Notes: generated by a model from the sequence alone, not told the origin. Counted from the first letter of the stretch, positions 17,962 to 27,253 are shown. The stretch is 64,000 nucleotides of DNA from Streptomyces sp. yr375 (GCF_900110755.1 NZ_FOFF01000009.1:124001-188000); one strand, 5' to 3'. Made by a program: numbers and translations.

Positions 17962-19235
17962 ATAACCACGAAGCAGGCCAGCGCCACCACCGCTGCGGTC
18001 AACTGGACGACGGCCATCGGGACGGCCGTCCGCTCACCGGCGATCCCGACCAGCGGCGAGGCCACCGCGCCGATCGCGAAGGACGACGTACCGAGGAGCG
18101 CGGACGCGGAACCGGCGGAGTGCCGCACCCGCATCAGGGCCAGGCTCTGGGCGTTGGGCAGCGTCACGCCCATCGCCGACATCAGGACGAACAGGGCGAC
18201 GGCGACCGGTGCCAGCCCGACCCGGCCGAACACCCCCGTCGTCATCAGCAGCAGCGCGCCGGCGGCCAGCGCGACCACCGTCAGCCCGGCGGCCAGCACC
18301 CGGTCCAGCCGCACCCGGCCCACCAGCACCTTGCCGTTGATCTGCCCGACCACCACCAGCCCGACCGAGTTCACCGCGAACAGCAGCCCGAACGTCTGCG
18401 TCGACGCGCCGTAGATCTCCTGCACCACGAACGGCGACGCCGAGATGTACGCGAACAGCGCGGCGAACGCGAAACCGCCCGTCAGGAGGTAGCCCGTGAA
18501 GGACAGGTCGGACAGGAGCCGGCGCATCGAGCGCAGCGCCTCGCCGACCCCGCCCGCATGCCGGTCGGCGACGTCCAGGGTCTCCGGCAGCCGCGTCCAC
18601 ACCACCCCGGCCAGCACCAGCCCCACCCCGGTGAGCACCGCGAACACGCCCCGCCAGTCCGTCGCCCGCAGGATCTGCGCGCCGATCAGCGGCGCCACCA
18701 CCGGGGCCACCCCCGAGATCAGCATCAGGGTGGAGAAGAACCGGGCCATCGCCACACCGTCGTACAGATCGCGTACGACGGCCCGCGCGATCACGATGCC
18801 CGCCGCCCCCGCGAGGCCCTGGAGCAGCCGGAACGCGACCAGCGTCTCGACGGTCGGCGCGAGCGCGCACAGCGCGGTCGCCACCACGTACACGGCGAGT
18901 CCGGCGAGCAGCGGCCGCCGCCGCCCCCACCGGTCGCTCATCGGGCCGACCACCAACTGCCCCAGCGCCATCCCCGCCAGGCACGCCGTCAGCGTGAGCT
19001 GCACGGTCGCGGCGGGCGCGGACAGCGAACGGGTGACCTCGGGCAGGGCCGGGAGGTACATGTCCATCGACAGCGGGGGAGTGGCGGTCAGCCCGCCCAG
19101 CACGAGCGTCACGAACCAGCCGGCCCGCCGCCCCTCCCGCGAGGCCGCCGGTACCCGTGCCTCGTACGTCTCGGTGGTCTGCTGTGCCGTGACGTCCGGT
19201 GTCGCCCCACCGGGTATCGGCCCACCCTCCGGCAT
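17898..19235 (-). CDS. Bcr/CflA-family multidrug efflux MFS transporter
   Basis: 445 aa, ATG after GGGAGGG. Twelve hydrophobic segments are visible. The first helix carries LSMDMYLPALP, the hallmark of the DHA1 Bcr/CflA group, and the loop between helices 2 and 3 has GPMSDRWGRRRPL (MFS motif A). These proton antiporters export drugs such as bicyclomycin, chloramphenicol or small peptides; the substrate here is not known. The last 64 bp overlap the downstream serine hydrolase gene, and the divergent neighbour is the Gfo/Idh oxidoreductase. Confidence 0.9.
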   Translation of the reverse strand: MPEGGPIPGGATPDVTAQQTTETYEARVPAASREGRRAGWFVTLVLGGLTATPPLSMDMYLPALPEVTRSLSAPAATVQLTLTACLAGMALGQLVVGPMSDRWGRRRPLLAGLAVYVVATALCALAPTVETLVAFRLLQGLAGAAGIVIARAVVRDLYDGVAMARFFSTLMLISGVAPVVAPLIGAQILRATDWRGVFAVLTGVGLVLAGVVWTRLPETLDVADRHAGGVGEALRSMRRLLSDLSFTGYLLTGGFAFAALFAYISASPFVVQEIYGASTQTFGLLFAVNSVGLVVVGQINGKVLVGRVRLDRVLAAGLTVVALAAGALLLMTTGVFGRVGLAPVAVALFVLMSAMGVTLPNAQSLALMRVRHSAGSASALLGTSSFAIGAVASPLVGIAGERTAVPMAVVQLTAAVVALACFVVMCRPWRNPRKRGNTGAEGAGS

Positions 19236-19321
19236 AAGGCCGCCCTCCCTCTCCGACGTCTTCGCCGCCTATGCTCTCAGCTCGAACAGACTGCTGGGAC
19301 GGCACAAGGGGCGGGCGGGGT

Positions 19322-20329
19322 ATGACGACGGACACGGTGCGATGGGGAATCCTGGCGACCGGCGGGATCGCGGGCGCGTTCACGGCGGACCTGATCGACC
19401 TGCCCGACGCGGAGGTCGTCGCGGTCGCCTCGCGCACCGAGGCCTCCGCGAAGGCGTTCGCCGAACGGTTCGGCATCCCCCGCGCCTACGGCGACTGGAA
19501 CCTGCTCGCGGCCGACGAGGACGTCGACGTCGTCTACGTCGCCACCCCGCACGCCGCCCACCGCGCCGCCGCCGGACTCTGCCTGGAGGCCGGCCGCAAC
19601 GTGCTCTGCGAGAAGGCGTTCACGCTGAACGTCCGCGAGGCCGAGGAACTCGTCACGCTGGCCCGGGACAACGACCGCTTCCTGATGGAAGCGATGTGGA
19701 TGTACTGCAACCCCGTCATCCGCCGCCTCAAGGCCCTCGTCGACGACGGCGCGATCGGTGAAGTCCGCACCGTGCAGGCCGACTTCGGCCTCGAAGGCCC
19801 CTTCCCGCCCGCACACCGGCTGCGCGACCCCGCCCAGGGCGGCGGCGCGCTCCTCGACCTCGGCGTCTACCCCGTCTCCTTCGCCCACCTCCTGCTCGGC
19901 GAGCCGTCCGGCATCGCCGCCCAGGCCGTCCTGTCCGCCGAAGGCGTCGACCTCCAGACCGCCCTGGCGCTGTCCTGGGGCTCCGGCGCGCTCGCCGCCC
20001 TGCACTGCTCCGTCGTCGGCGGCACCGGCACCACCGCCTCCGTGACCGGCTCCCGGGGCCGCATCGACATCCCGTCCGGCTTCTTCCACCCCGACCGGCT
20101 CGTCCTGCACCGCGCCGGCCGCGATCCGCAGGAGTTCGCCGCCGACCCGGCCGACGGCCCCCGCAACACCTTCCGACACGAGGCCCGCGAGGTCATGCGC
20201 GCACTGCGGGCCGGCGAGACGGAGTCCCCGCTCGCCCCGCTCGACGGCAGCCTCGCCGTCATGCGCACCCTGGACGCCGTACGGGACCGGATCGGTGTGC
20301 GCTACCCCGGCGAGACCGCGCACGCGTAA
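19322..20329 (+). CDS. Gfo/Idh/MocA-family NAD(P)-dependent oxidoreductase
   Basis: 335 aa, ATG after a G-rich ribosome site. The N-terminal Rossmann domain begins WGILATGGIAGAF. The catalytic motif CEKAFTLN (EK followed by Ala instead of Pro, near residue 97) and the GGGALLDLGVYPV segment of the C-terminal beta-sheet domain are typical of the trans-1,2-dihydrobenzene-1,2-diol/aldose dehydrogenase branch. It oxidises a sugar or diol with NAD(P)+; the exact substrate is unknown. The next gene is a TetR regulator 44 bp downstream. Confidence 0.9.
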   Translation: MTTDTVRWGILATGGIAGAFTADLIDLPDAEVVAVASRTEASAKAFAERFGIPRAYGDWNLLAADEDVDVVYVATPHAAHRAAAGLCLEAGRNVLCEKAFTLNVREAEELVTLARDNDRFLMEAMWMYCNPVIRRLKALVDDGAIGEVRTVQADFGLEGPFPPAHRLRDPAQGGGALLDLGVYPVSFAHLLLGEPSGIAAQAVLSAEGVDLQTALALSWGSGALAALHCSVVGGTGTTASVTGSRGRIDIPSGFFHPDRLVLHRAGRDPQEFAADPADGPRNTFRHEAREVMRALRAGETESPLAPLDGSLAVMRTLDAVRDRIGVRYPGETAHA

Positions 20330-20337
20330 CCACTCGC

Positions 20338-20352
20338 GAGACGTCCCGTCTC
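20338..20352. promoter_or_regulatory. Palindrome upstream of a TetR gene
   Basis: GAGACG-TCC-CGTCTC is a perfect 6+6 inverted repeat, 22 bp before the TetR start at 20374 and 9 bp after the stop of the preceding oxidoreductase gene. Position and shape fit an autoregulatory TetR operator. The half-site GAGAC/GTCTC also occurs in the operator at 40323-40345. Confidence 0.55.
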
Positions 20353-20373
20353 ACGCCTTGGTACCGTCGACCC

Positions 20374-21006
20374 ATGGTCACCCAGTCCGGAAAGCCGGCC
20401 CCCGACACCACCCGCCGCAGCGAGCGGTCGCGGCGCGCCATCTACGACGCGGCCCTCGCCCTCGTCGCGGAGGTCGGCTACCCGAGGACGACCATCGAGG
20501 GCATCGCCGCCCGCGCGGGCGTCGGCAAGCAGACCATCTACCGCTGGTGGGGGTCGAAGGCCGACGTCCTGCTGGAGGCGTTCCTCGACCTCAGCGAACA
20601 GGCCGGCCGGGAGGCGGGAGCCGCCGAGCGGGAGCCGTACGCCATCCCCGACACCGGCGACCTCGCCACCGACATCAAGGCCGTACTGCGGGCCACCGTC
20701 GACCAGTTGACGGACCCCCGGTTCGAAGCGCCCTCCCGCGCCCTGGCCGCCGAGGGCGTGGTGAACGAACAGGTCGGCCGCGAGTTCACCGCCAAGCTCA
20801 TGGAACCGTCCATCCAGCTCTACGTCGACCGGCTGCACGCCGCCCAGGAGGCCGGCCAGGTCCGCGCCGACCTCGACCCGCGCATCGCCCTCGAGTTCTT
20901 CATCTCCCCGCTCGCCCAGCGCTGGCTGCAGTACACGGGCCCGATCACGTACGAGTACACCGACACCCTCGTCGACTACGCCCTCCACGGTCTCGCACCC
21001 CGGTGA
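20374..21006 (+). CDS. TetR/AcrR-family transcriptional regulator
   Basis: 210 aa. The N-terminal helix-turn-helix spans about residues 18-64, with TTIEGIAARAGVGKQTIYRWWGSKADVL as its recognition part. The C-terminal ligand domain has the TetR_C features of Streptomyces regulators (RALAAEG, FFISPLAQRWL). TetR proteins repress and are released by a small ligand. A palindrome just upstream suggests autoregulation, and the target may include the oxidoreductase gene before it. Confidence 0.92.
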   Translation: MVTQSGKPAPDTTRRSERSRRAIYDAALALVAEVGYPRTTIEGIAARAGVGKQTIYRWWGSKADVLLEAFLDLSEQAGREAGAAEREPYAIPDTGDLATDIKAVLRATVDQLTDPRFEAPSRALAAEGVVNEQVGREFTAKLMEPSIQLYVDRLHAAQEAGQVRADLDPRIALEFFISPLAQRWLQYTGPITYEYTDTLVDYALHGLAPR

Positions 21007-21128
21007 CGCAATAGGCCCCTCTGGCCCCGCCCGTCCCCCCCTGCCCCGATTCACGGCTCCGGACCCCCGATGCGCAGGATGGTGGGACCATGAGGCATGC
21101 TGTCGGCACCAGCGAGGCGAGGGGACAG

Positions 21129-21866
21129 ATGAGCGCGGAGTTCGACGGCCGGACCGGTCTGTGGGGCAAAATCTCTCGCCGGCTGCGCGGCAGCGGCGCG
21201 GCCGAGGCCGTGGACGACGGTGACCGTGAGGCCCTGTTGCTGGCCGCCGCCGAAGCGGGACTCCCCCTGGCGCCCGCCGCCTACCCGGCCCCGGGCTACG
21301 GCTGCTCCTGCGACCGGGTCGGCTGCCCGACGCCCGCCCGGCACCCGGTGTCCTTCGCCTGGCAGTCGCAGTCCACCACCGACCGCGCCCAGGTCGAGCG
21401 CTGGGCCCGGCACCAGCCGCAGGCCAACTTCATCACCGCCACCGGCCTGACGCACGACGTCCTGGACGTGCCCGTGGAGGCCGGACAGCAGGCCCTGGAG
21501 CGGCTGCTCGGCGCCGGCGTCGACGTCGGCCCGGTCGCCGTGAGCGACGACGGCCGCATGCTCTTCTTCACCCTCACCCGCGGCACCCCCGAGGACGAGG
21601 ACGAGTGGTGGCCCTGCGAGCTGGACTGCCGCCCCGAGACCATGGACGAACACCCCGGCCTGCGCTGGCACTGCCGAGGGTCCTACGTCCTGGTCCCCCC
21701 GGCCCGCCTCCCCGGCCCCGACCACCACACGGTCCACTGGCTACGAGGCCCCGAACACCCCCTCCCCGACCCCCTGACCCTCCTGGAACCCCTAACAGAC
21801 GCCTGCGCCCGCCACACAAACAGAGACCAAAACCACGCAGCAGGAGCCTGGCCCCTACGCGGCTGA
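21129..21866 (+). CDS. Prim-pol N-domain protein (bifunctional DNA primase/polymerase family)
   Basis: 245 aa from the ATG after GAGGGGACAG. It resembles the actinobacterial 'bifunctional DNA primase/polymerase N-terminal' proteins: a region with GCSCDRVGCPTPARHP (Cys residues spaced as in a small metal site), FAWQSQSTTD, NFITATGL and a C-terminal half ending with YVLVPPARLPG. I cannot confirm the catalytic Asp triad of active prim-pols: the segment after TGLTHDVLDVPVE has an Asp pair but lacks the usual DxD geometry. It may be a non-catalytic relative, and no helicase domain follows. Confidence 0.75.
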   Translation: MSAEFDGRTGLWGKISRRLRGSGAAEAVDDGDREALLLAAAEAGLPLAPAAYPAPGYGCSCDRVGCPTPARHPVSFAWQSQSTTDRAQVERWARHQPQANFITATGLTHDVLDVPVEAGQQALERLLGAGVDVGPVAVSDDGRMLFFTLTRGTPEDEDEWWPCELDCRPETMDEHPGLRWHCRGSYVLVPPARLPGPDHHTVHWLRGPEHPLPDPLTLLEPLTDACARHTNRDQNHAAGAWPLRG

Positions 21867-22063
21867 CACGGCAATGGCAACACCCTCAGGGGCGCGCGGC
21901 TAACGAGGGCGACTACAACCCCCCCAGGGCCGCGGGCATTCGTCAGGGGCGCACGAGCGTTTTTCAAGGGCGCGAGGCCAACGCGGGCCGACTGCAACCC
22001 CCCCAGGGGCGCGGGGAACTGCGCGACCAGCCACAGCGAACCCGCAGACGAAACACGACCCCC
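21867..22063. repeat. Gene-free segment with widespread Streptomyces repeat phrases
   Basis: This 197-bp stretch between convergent genes has no ORF. It carries several AGGGGCGCG/AGGGCGCG phrases, including CAGGGGCGCGGGGAACTGCG at about 22005-22025 continuing as CGACCAGCCAC, which I recognise as a very common intergenic element in Streptomyces. It probably contains the transcription stops of both neighbours, though no clean long stem is visible. Confidence 0.5.
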
Positions 22064-23095
22064 CTACTCCCCCTTAGCCCCGGTCAACCCTTCCAACCGA
22101 CTCACCATCGACACCTTCCCACTCCCCGAAGTCGCCCCAGGATCCAAAGCAACCCCACTCGACACAAACTCCATAGTCAACGAGGACTTCACCTCACCAA
22201 CCGTCAAAGCCTGCACACTCCGGTTGGCAACAGGAACGGCCACGCCCGGCGCAGCCGTCTGCTTCGTGTAGTGATGCGTGGCAAAAAACACCAACGCCCC
22301 CCCTTCCACGGTCCGCACCGCCAACGGCCCGAAGTCGCCCCCGGTCAACGGCTGGTCGATGAACTGCGTGACAAGCCCCGGCTTGGTGGTGTTCTTCGCC
22401 CGAGTGTCCCGCAGCACATCGGTGTACGCCCCGTCCGCGAAGACACCCTTACCGCTCTGCAGATACGCCGCGTAGTCCTTGCTCAAGTCCGATGGCGGCA
22501 ACGCCAGTTCGGCGGTGTCCGCAGGAACGGCCGCCGCGAAACCGTCCGCGTCCTTCTTGAACTCCGGCACCGCCCCCGGCGCCACCAGCGTCAGATACGT
22601 CGCCTGCCACGGCTCCGCCAGCCCGCCCCGGGTGAACACCATCAGCCACCGGGAGTCGTTGCCGGTGCTGCCCTTCGCGTCGGCGATGAACCACCGCGGC
22701 CAGCCCGCCTTCTCGACGATCGTGTACTTCACGTCCGACAACACCAACGGAGTGTGCTGCGGATTGCCGCCGGGGTTGTTGACCCGCCCCGCCTTCAGCC
22801 GCGCCGCGTCGATGGCCCCGAGGGCGCCGGCGGTGTACGCGGCGTCCAGCGAACTGTCGTACGCGGCATCCGCCTTGTTGTACGCGGCCGTGAACTGCTC
22901 GACCGCCTTCGCGGCCTCCGCCCGTGTGGCCGCCGGCAGCACCTCGCGCTCCCCGTGGACCACCGTGCAGCCGCTCGCCGCGAGCGAGACGGCGGCGAGC
23001 GAGGCCGCTATGAGTGCGTACCGTGCGTACCGGTCACGCCTGCGGAGTTTTCGAGGCCTGCGAACCCCGGTCGTCAGGCTGCGTTCCCTGGTCAT
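22064..23095 (-). CDS. Lipoprotein downstream of efeU (DUF8094-like)
   Basis: 343 aa. An Arg-rich N-terminus is followed by a hydrophobic stretch and the lipobox SLAASGC (Cys at about 43), so it should be anchored to the outer face of the membrane. The mature part is alpha/beta with RWFIADAKG, a WLMVFTRG strand and a FFATHHYTKQ strand. I recognise it only as a conserved Streptomyces lipoprotein, without a known biochemical role. Its start overlaps the 3' end of efeU by 62 bp, suggesting coupling to the iron-uptake operon. The start could lie further in. Confidence 0.75.
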   Translation of the reverse strand: MTRERSLTTGVRRPRKLRRRDRYARYALIAASLAAVSLAASGCTVVHGEREVLPAATRAEAAKAVEQFTAAYNKADAAYDSSLDAAYTAGALGAIDAARLKAGRVNNPGGNPQHTPLVLSDVKYTIVEKAGWPRWFIADAKGSTGNDSRWLMVFTRGGLAEPWQATYLTLVAPGAVPEFKKDADGFAAAVPADTAELALPPSDLSKDYAAYLQSGKGVFADGAYTDVLRDTRAKNTTKPGLVTQFIDQPLTGGDFGPLAVRTVEGGALVFFATHHYTKQTAAPGVAVPVANRSVQALTVGEVKSSLTMEFVSSGVALDPGATSGSGKVSMVSRLEGLTGAKGE

Positions 23096-23927
23096 CAGGT
23101 GACTTCACCCTCCCCTTCCCGGAGGCGAACCCTACCGGGGCGAGGAACAGCGCGAGTGTCGGGACCAGGTACAGCAGCCACACCGTGACCTGGAGGACCG
23201 TCGGATCGGGCTGGAAGTTGAACACGCCCTTCAGCAGCGTGCCGTACCAACTGTCCGGCGGGATCGTGCCGCTGATGTCGAACGCCTTGTTCGTCAACCC
23301 CGGGATCCAGTCGGCCTCCTGGAGGTCGTGGACGCCGTACGCCAGCACGCCCGCGGCCACGACGACGAGCATGCCGCCCGTCCAGGTGAAGAACTTCGCC
23401 AGGTTGATCCGCAGCGCCCCGCGGTAGAACAGCCAGCCCAGCAGGACGGCCGTCGCCAGGCCCAGCGCGACGCCGATCAGCGGGCGCGGGGTGCCGTCGC
23501 CGGCCGCGTGCACCGACGCCCACACGAACAGGGCCGTCTCCAGGCCCTCCCGGCCGACCGCGAGGAACGCGGTCGCGACCAGCGCGCCCGTGCCCATCGC
23601 GAGGGCCGCGTCCAGCTTGCCGTGCAGTTCCGACTTCAGGTGCCGGGCGGTGCGCCGCATCCAGAACACCATCCACGTCACCAGGCACACGGCGACGATC
23701 GACAGCGACCCGCCGAGCGCCTCCTGCGCCTCGAACGTCAGCTCCTGCGAGCCGAATTCGAGGACGCAGCCGAAGCCCATCGCGATGACGATCGCGATGG
23801 CGATGCCGCTCCACACCGGCTTCAGCGCGTCCCGGCGGTCGGTCTTCACCAGGTAGGCGATGAGGATGCAGACGACGAGGCTGGCCTCCAGGCCCTCGCG
23901 CAGTCCGATCAGGTAGTTGGAGAACAC
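23034..23927 (-). CDS. efeU: EfeU: FTR1-family iron permease
   Basis: 297 aa. Seven hydrophobic segments are visible, with the two REGLE iron-binding motifs (REGLEASL near residue 10, REGLETAL near 127) that define FTR1/EfeU. It moves ferric or ferrous iron across the membrane with EfeO and EfeB. The start lies 3 bp after the efeB stop, so it is translated from the same mRNA. Gene order in transcription is efeO-efeB-efeU, unlike the efeUOB order of E. coli. The downstream lipoprotein gene overlaps it. Confidence 0.95.
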   Translation of the reverse strand: MFSNYLIGLREGLEASLVVCILIAYLVKTDRRDALKPVWSGIAIAIVIAMGFGCVLEFGSQELTFEAQEALGGSLSIVAVCLVTWMVFWMRRTARHLKSELHGKLDAALAMGTGALVATAFLAVGREGLETALFVWASVHAAGDGTPRPLIGVALGLATAVLLGWLFYRGALRINLAKFFTWTGGMLVVVAAGVLAYGVHDLQEADWIPGLTNKAFDISGTIPPDSWYGTLLKGVFNFQPDPTVLQVTVWLLYLVPTLALFLAPVGFASGKGRVKSPDDQGTQPDDRGSQASKTPQA

Positions 23928-23930
23928 GGG

Positions 23931-25211
23931 TCACGCCTCCTTGGAGAACAGCGTCCGGCCCCACCAGTCGTCCTTGTCACGGACGCCCGGCGGGACGGCG
24001 AAGACGGCCGAACCCACGTGCTGGATGTACTCGTTGAGCGCGTCGGTCGCCAGATGGCGCTGGATGCGGATGAAACCGTCGCTCACGTCCCGCATGTAGG
24101 CGAGGAAGAACAGGCCCGCCTCCAGACGGCCGAGACCGTCGGTGCCGTCGGTGAAGGAGTAGCCGCGGCGCAGGATCGTCGCCCCCTGGTTGGAGTCCGG
24201 ATGCGCGAGCCGTACGTGCGCGTCCGGCTTCATCGCCTTCAGGAACGGCGCGTCGTGCTCCTTGGCCTTGCCGACCGGCGCGCCCTCGCCCTTGTCCCGC
24301 CCGAAGATGTCCTCCTGCTCCTGGAGCGGGGTCCGGTCCCAGGTCTCGATGTGCATCCGGATCCGGCGGGCGACGAGATACGAACCGCCCGCCATCCAGG
24401 CGGGACCGTCCTTCTCGTCGGCCCACACGAACTTCTTCAGCCGGTCCGTCTCGGTGCCCGCGATGTTGCGGGTGCCGTCCTTGAAGCCCATCAGGTTGCG
24501 CGGGGTCTGTGCCTCGGGCGTCGTGGACGACGTCTTGCCGAAACCGAGCTGCGACCAGCGGATGACGACCTTGCCCATCCCGATCCTGGCCAGGTTGCGG
24601 ATCGCGTGCACGGCGACCTGCGGGTCGTCCGCGCAGGCCTGGACGCACAGGTCGCCGTTGCTGCGGGCCGCGTCGAGCGCGTCCCCGGCGAACTGCGGCA
24701 GGTCGACGAGGGCGTCCGGCCGCTGGTCCTTGAGCCCGAATCTGGCGAACAGGGACGGCCCGAACCCGATCGTCAGGGTCAGCCGGGACGGCTTGAGCCC
24801 CAGAGCCTCGCCGGTGTCGTCCGGCGGGGCCTCGGGGAGACCGCCGTACGCGCCCTCCCCGACCGCCTTCCCGGCCGTCATCCGGCGCGCCGCCTCGGTC
24901 CAGTCCTTCAGCAACCGGACGAACTCGGCGCGGTCGTCCGTCTGCACGTCGAACGCGGCGAAGTGCAGCCGGTCCTGCACGGGCGTGGCGATGCCCGCCT
25001 GGTACGCGCCGTGGAAGTCGACGGCGCCGCCCGTGTCGGCCGCCGCGGGGTCGACGTCGTTCCCGGTACGGGTCATCGCGACCGCGCCGCCGGCCGCGGC
25101 CGCGCCGAGCGCGAGCCCGGCACCGCCCCACCCGATCAGCGACCGACGGGACGGACTGCTGCTGCCGCCGCTGGCGCTCGGGCTGTGCTCGCTGCTCTGG
25201 GTCTCGGACAT
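23931..25211 (-). CDS. efeB: EfeB: Tat-exported DyP-type heme peroxidase
   Basis: 426 aa. The start ATG lies after GGGGAG-CAGGGA; in-frame upstream codons belong to another frame of efeO. SRRSLIGWGGAG near residue 22 is a twin-arginine signal. The DyP signature GFKDGTRN (GXXDG) is present, and the proximal heme His and distal Arg regions are consistent with the family. EfeB oxidises Fe(II) for the permease and has been proposed to take iron from heme. It follows efeO by 17 bp. Confidence 0.95.
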   Translation of the reverse strand: MSETQSSEHSPSASGGSSSPSRRSLIGWGGAGLALGAAAAGGAVAMTRTGNDVDPAAADTGGAVDFHGAYQAGIATPVQDRLHFAAFDVQTDDRAEFVRLLKDWTEAARRMTAGKAVGEGAYGGLPEAPPDDTGEALGLKPSRLTLTIGFGPSLFARFGLKDQRPDALVDLPQFAGDALDAARSNGDLCVQACADDPQVAVHAIRNLARIGMGKVVIRWSQLGFGKTSSTTPEAQTPRNLMGFKDGTRNIAGTETDRLKKFVWADEKDGPAWMAGGSYLVARRIRMHIETWDRTPLQEQEDIFGRDKGEGAPVGKAKEHDAPFLKAMKPDAHVRLAHPDSNQGATILRRGYSFTDGTDGLGRLEAGLFFLAYMRDVSDGFIRIQRHLATDALNEYIQHVGSAVFAVPPGVRDKDDWWGRTLFSKEA

Positions 25212-25228
25212 GTCCCTGGTCTCCCCGG

Positions 25229-26368
25229 CTACTTCGCCACGGCGGCGGCGAGCTTGGACAGCGGCTCGGCGAGCGCGTTGACCGCGTCCGACAGCTTCTT
25301 GCGGTCGGCGGCGCCGACCTTCTCGTACGACGTGAACTCGTACGACGACGTGTTGGGGCGGTAGGTGTCCAGCAGCGTGTTCAGCGCGGCGAACTGCTTG
25401 TCCAGCTCGGTGGTCAGGGCCGCGTCGTTCTCCGCGGCGACCGGCTTCAGCAGCTCGTACGACTGCTGCGCGCCCTCGACGTTGGCCTTGAAGTCGACCA
25501 GGTCGGTGTGCGCGTAGCGGTCCTCCTCGCCGGTGATCTTGCCGGTGGCGACCTCGTCGAGCAGCTCCTTGGCGCCGTTGGCCATCGAGGTCGGGGTGAT
25601 CTCGGCCTTGCCGACCCGCTTCTGCCAGTCCGTCAGGTCCGTGACGAGCTGGTCGGCGAGGGTCTTGTCCTCGGCGGTGATCTTCTTGTCCGCGAAGAGC
25701 GACTTCTCCAGGCGGTGCCAGCCGGTCCACTTCTGGCCGGCCTCCAGGCCGTCCGCGCGGGTGTCGACCAGCGGGTCGATGTCGCCGAAGGACTCGGCGA
25801 CCGGCTCGGTGCGCTCCCAGCCGATACGGGACGGGGCGTAGGCCTTCTTCGCGGCCTCGATGTTTCCGGCCTTGATCGCCGCGACGAAGGTGGCGACCCG
25901 GGGCAGTGTCTCGTCGGCCTGGGTCTGCGCGTAGCCGCGGTAGGCGGCCACCGCCTTGTCCAGGCGGGGGTCGCGCTTGGCGACGGAACCGCCGGTGACC
26001 TTGAGGGCCTGGCGGATGCCGTCGCCCTTCATGCCCGGCTTGCAGGCGATCTCGTACGAACCGGCCTTCACCTCGGCGGTGACCCGCTGCTTGGTGCCGG
26101 GGCCGATGTTCTCGCGCTCGCTGACGACGCGGTCGTCCGGGAAGAGGACGTAGACCTCGGTGACCTTGGAACCCTTGTTCTCGATGGCGAGCTCGACGTG
26201 CCCGGCGGAGATCTCCTTCTTGGAGGTCTCGCACTTGGAGTCGGTGGCGGTCACGCTGATGACACGGTCGCCGTCTTTCGCGTCACTCTTCGAGGTGCAC
26301 CCCGTGACGGCGGTCAGTGCGGTCACGGCGGTGACGGCGGTGACGACGGACAGTCTGGCGGCTCGCAT
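25229..26368 (-). CDS. efeO: EfeO: iron-binding lipoprotein with cupredoxin and M75 domains
   Basis: 379 aa, ATG after GGGAG. Lipobox LTAVTGC (Cys at about 23) anchors it outside. An N-terminal cupredoxin-like domain (about 35-125, with a Cys in KCETSK and in IACKPG) precedes the M75 imelysin-like domain with its HxxE motif in GWHRLEKSLF. This is the full-length EfeO type, which binds metal and delivers it to EfeU. It is the first gene of the operon and has an iron box upstream. Confidence 0.95.
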   Translation of the reverse strand: MRAARLSVVTAVTAVTALTAVTGCTSKSDAKDGDRVISVTATDSKCETSKKEISAGHVELAIENKGSKVTEVYVLFPDDRVVSERENIGPGTKQRVTAEVKAGSYEIACKPGMKGDGIRQALKVTGGSVAKRDPRLDKAVAAYRGYAQTQADETLPRVATFVAAIKAGNIEAAKKAYAPSRIGWERTEPVAESFGDIDPLVDTRADGLEAGQKWTGWHRLEKSLFADKKITAEDKTLADQLVTDLTDWQKRVGKAEITPTSMANGAKELLDEVATGKITGEEDRYAHTDLVDFKANVEGAQQSYELLKPVAAENDAALTTELDKQFAALNTLLDTYRPNTSSYEFTSYEKVGAADRKKLSDAVNALAEPLSKLAAAVAK

Positions 26369-26415
26369 TCGGGCTCCCAGCGATGGCTGAATATTCACGT
26401 GACAGGACTCACAGG

Positions 26416-26434
26416 GTTGGTGAGCCTCGCCTAA
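26416..26434 (-). promoter_or_regulatory. Iron box upstream of efeO
   Basis: On the minus strand TTAGGCGAGGCTCACCAAC matches the DmdR1/IdeR consensus TTAGGTTAGGCTCACCTAA at 15 of 19 positions. It lies 48 bp upstream of the efeO start, where a bound repressor would block the promoter. A second, weaker match (about 12 of 19) starts within 26436-26455 on the plus strand, overlapping the likely promoter of the operon. Confidence 0.8.
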
Positions 26435-26608
26435 CTTATCCAAGGCTTACCTGCGTAATACCCGCCCGTGCCGTGATTCACCTCTCAAAGGCGCGCCAAG
26501 GACACGAGCCGATCACGGTGGCTCAAAACAGACCCCAAGGGATGGTCAAAGGAGATTCAAAGATTCCACTTGGAGGTTCACCTCCCCGGGCGGTGTTTCA
26601 ATTCCCCG

Positions 26609-27253
26609 GTGACTGATTACGACGTGCTCCGCGTCTTCTGCGCGCCGAACGGCGGCTACGGCAACGAACTGGGCGTGGTGCGCGAAGGCTCGCTGCTGCC
26701 GGACCGCGCGGACCGGCAGGACCTCGCGGCGAAACTCGGCTTCAGCGAGACCGTGTTCGTCGACGACCCCGAGCGCGGGATCATCGACATCTACACCCCC
26801 ACCGCCCGCCTGCCCTTCGCGGGCTACCCGTGCGTCGGCGTCGCCTGGCTGCTCGACATACCCGAACTCGTCACCCCGGCCGGCGTCGTCGGCACCCGCC
26901 TGGACGGCGAGTTCACCTGGATCGAGGCGCGCGCGGAGTGGGCCCCGCCGCGCACCCTGCGCCGGTACGCCACCGCCGCCGAGGTCGACGACCTCGCCAT
27001 ACCGCCGAAGGGCGAGTGGCTCTACGCCTGGGCCTGGGAGGACGAGTCCGCCGGCCGCGTCCGCGCCCGCGGCTTCCCCGGCCGCGACGACGGCATCGAC
27101 GAGGACGAGGCGACGGGCGCCGCGGCCCTCCTGCTCACCGAACAGCTCGGCCGCGCACTCAACATCACCCAGGGCGCGGGCTCCCAGATCCTGACCGCGC
27201 CGCAGCCGTACGGCTGGGTGGAGATCGGCGGCCGGGTGTTCCTGGAGCGCTGA
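26609..27253 (+). CDS. PhzF-family isomerase-like protein
   Basis: 214 aa from GTG 26609. The N-terminal motif GNELGVV holds the Glu that acts as general acid/base in PhzF and related diaminopimelate-epimerase-fold proteins. PFAGYPCVGVAWLL and the C-terminal DEDEATGAAALLL match the two-domain family pattern. At 214 aa it is shorter than typical PhzF (about 280), lacking part of each half-domain. No phenazine genes are nearby, so the substrate is unknown. It is divergent from efeO. Confidence 0.82.
   Translation: MTDYDVLRVFCAPNGGYGNELGVVREGSLLPDRADRQDLAAKLGFSETVFVDDPERGIIDIYTPTARLPFAGYPCVGVAWLLDIPELVTPAGVVGTRLDGEFTWIEARAEWAPPRTLRRYATAAEVDDLAIPPKGEWLYAWAWEDESAGRVRARGFPGRDDGIDEDEATGAAALLLTEQLGRALNITQGAGSQILTAPQPYGWVEIGGRVFLER

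Noticed and set aside
25212..26234. Long N-terminal extension of EfeB
   Set aside because: It is a shifted frame of efeO; the Tat signal and ribosome site place the start at 25211.
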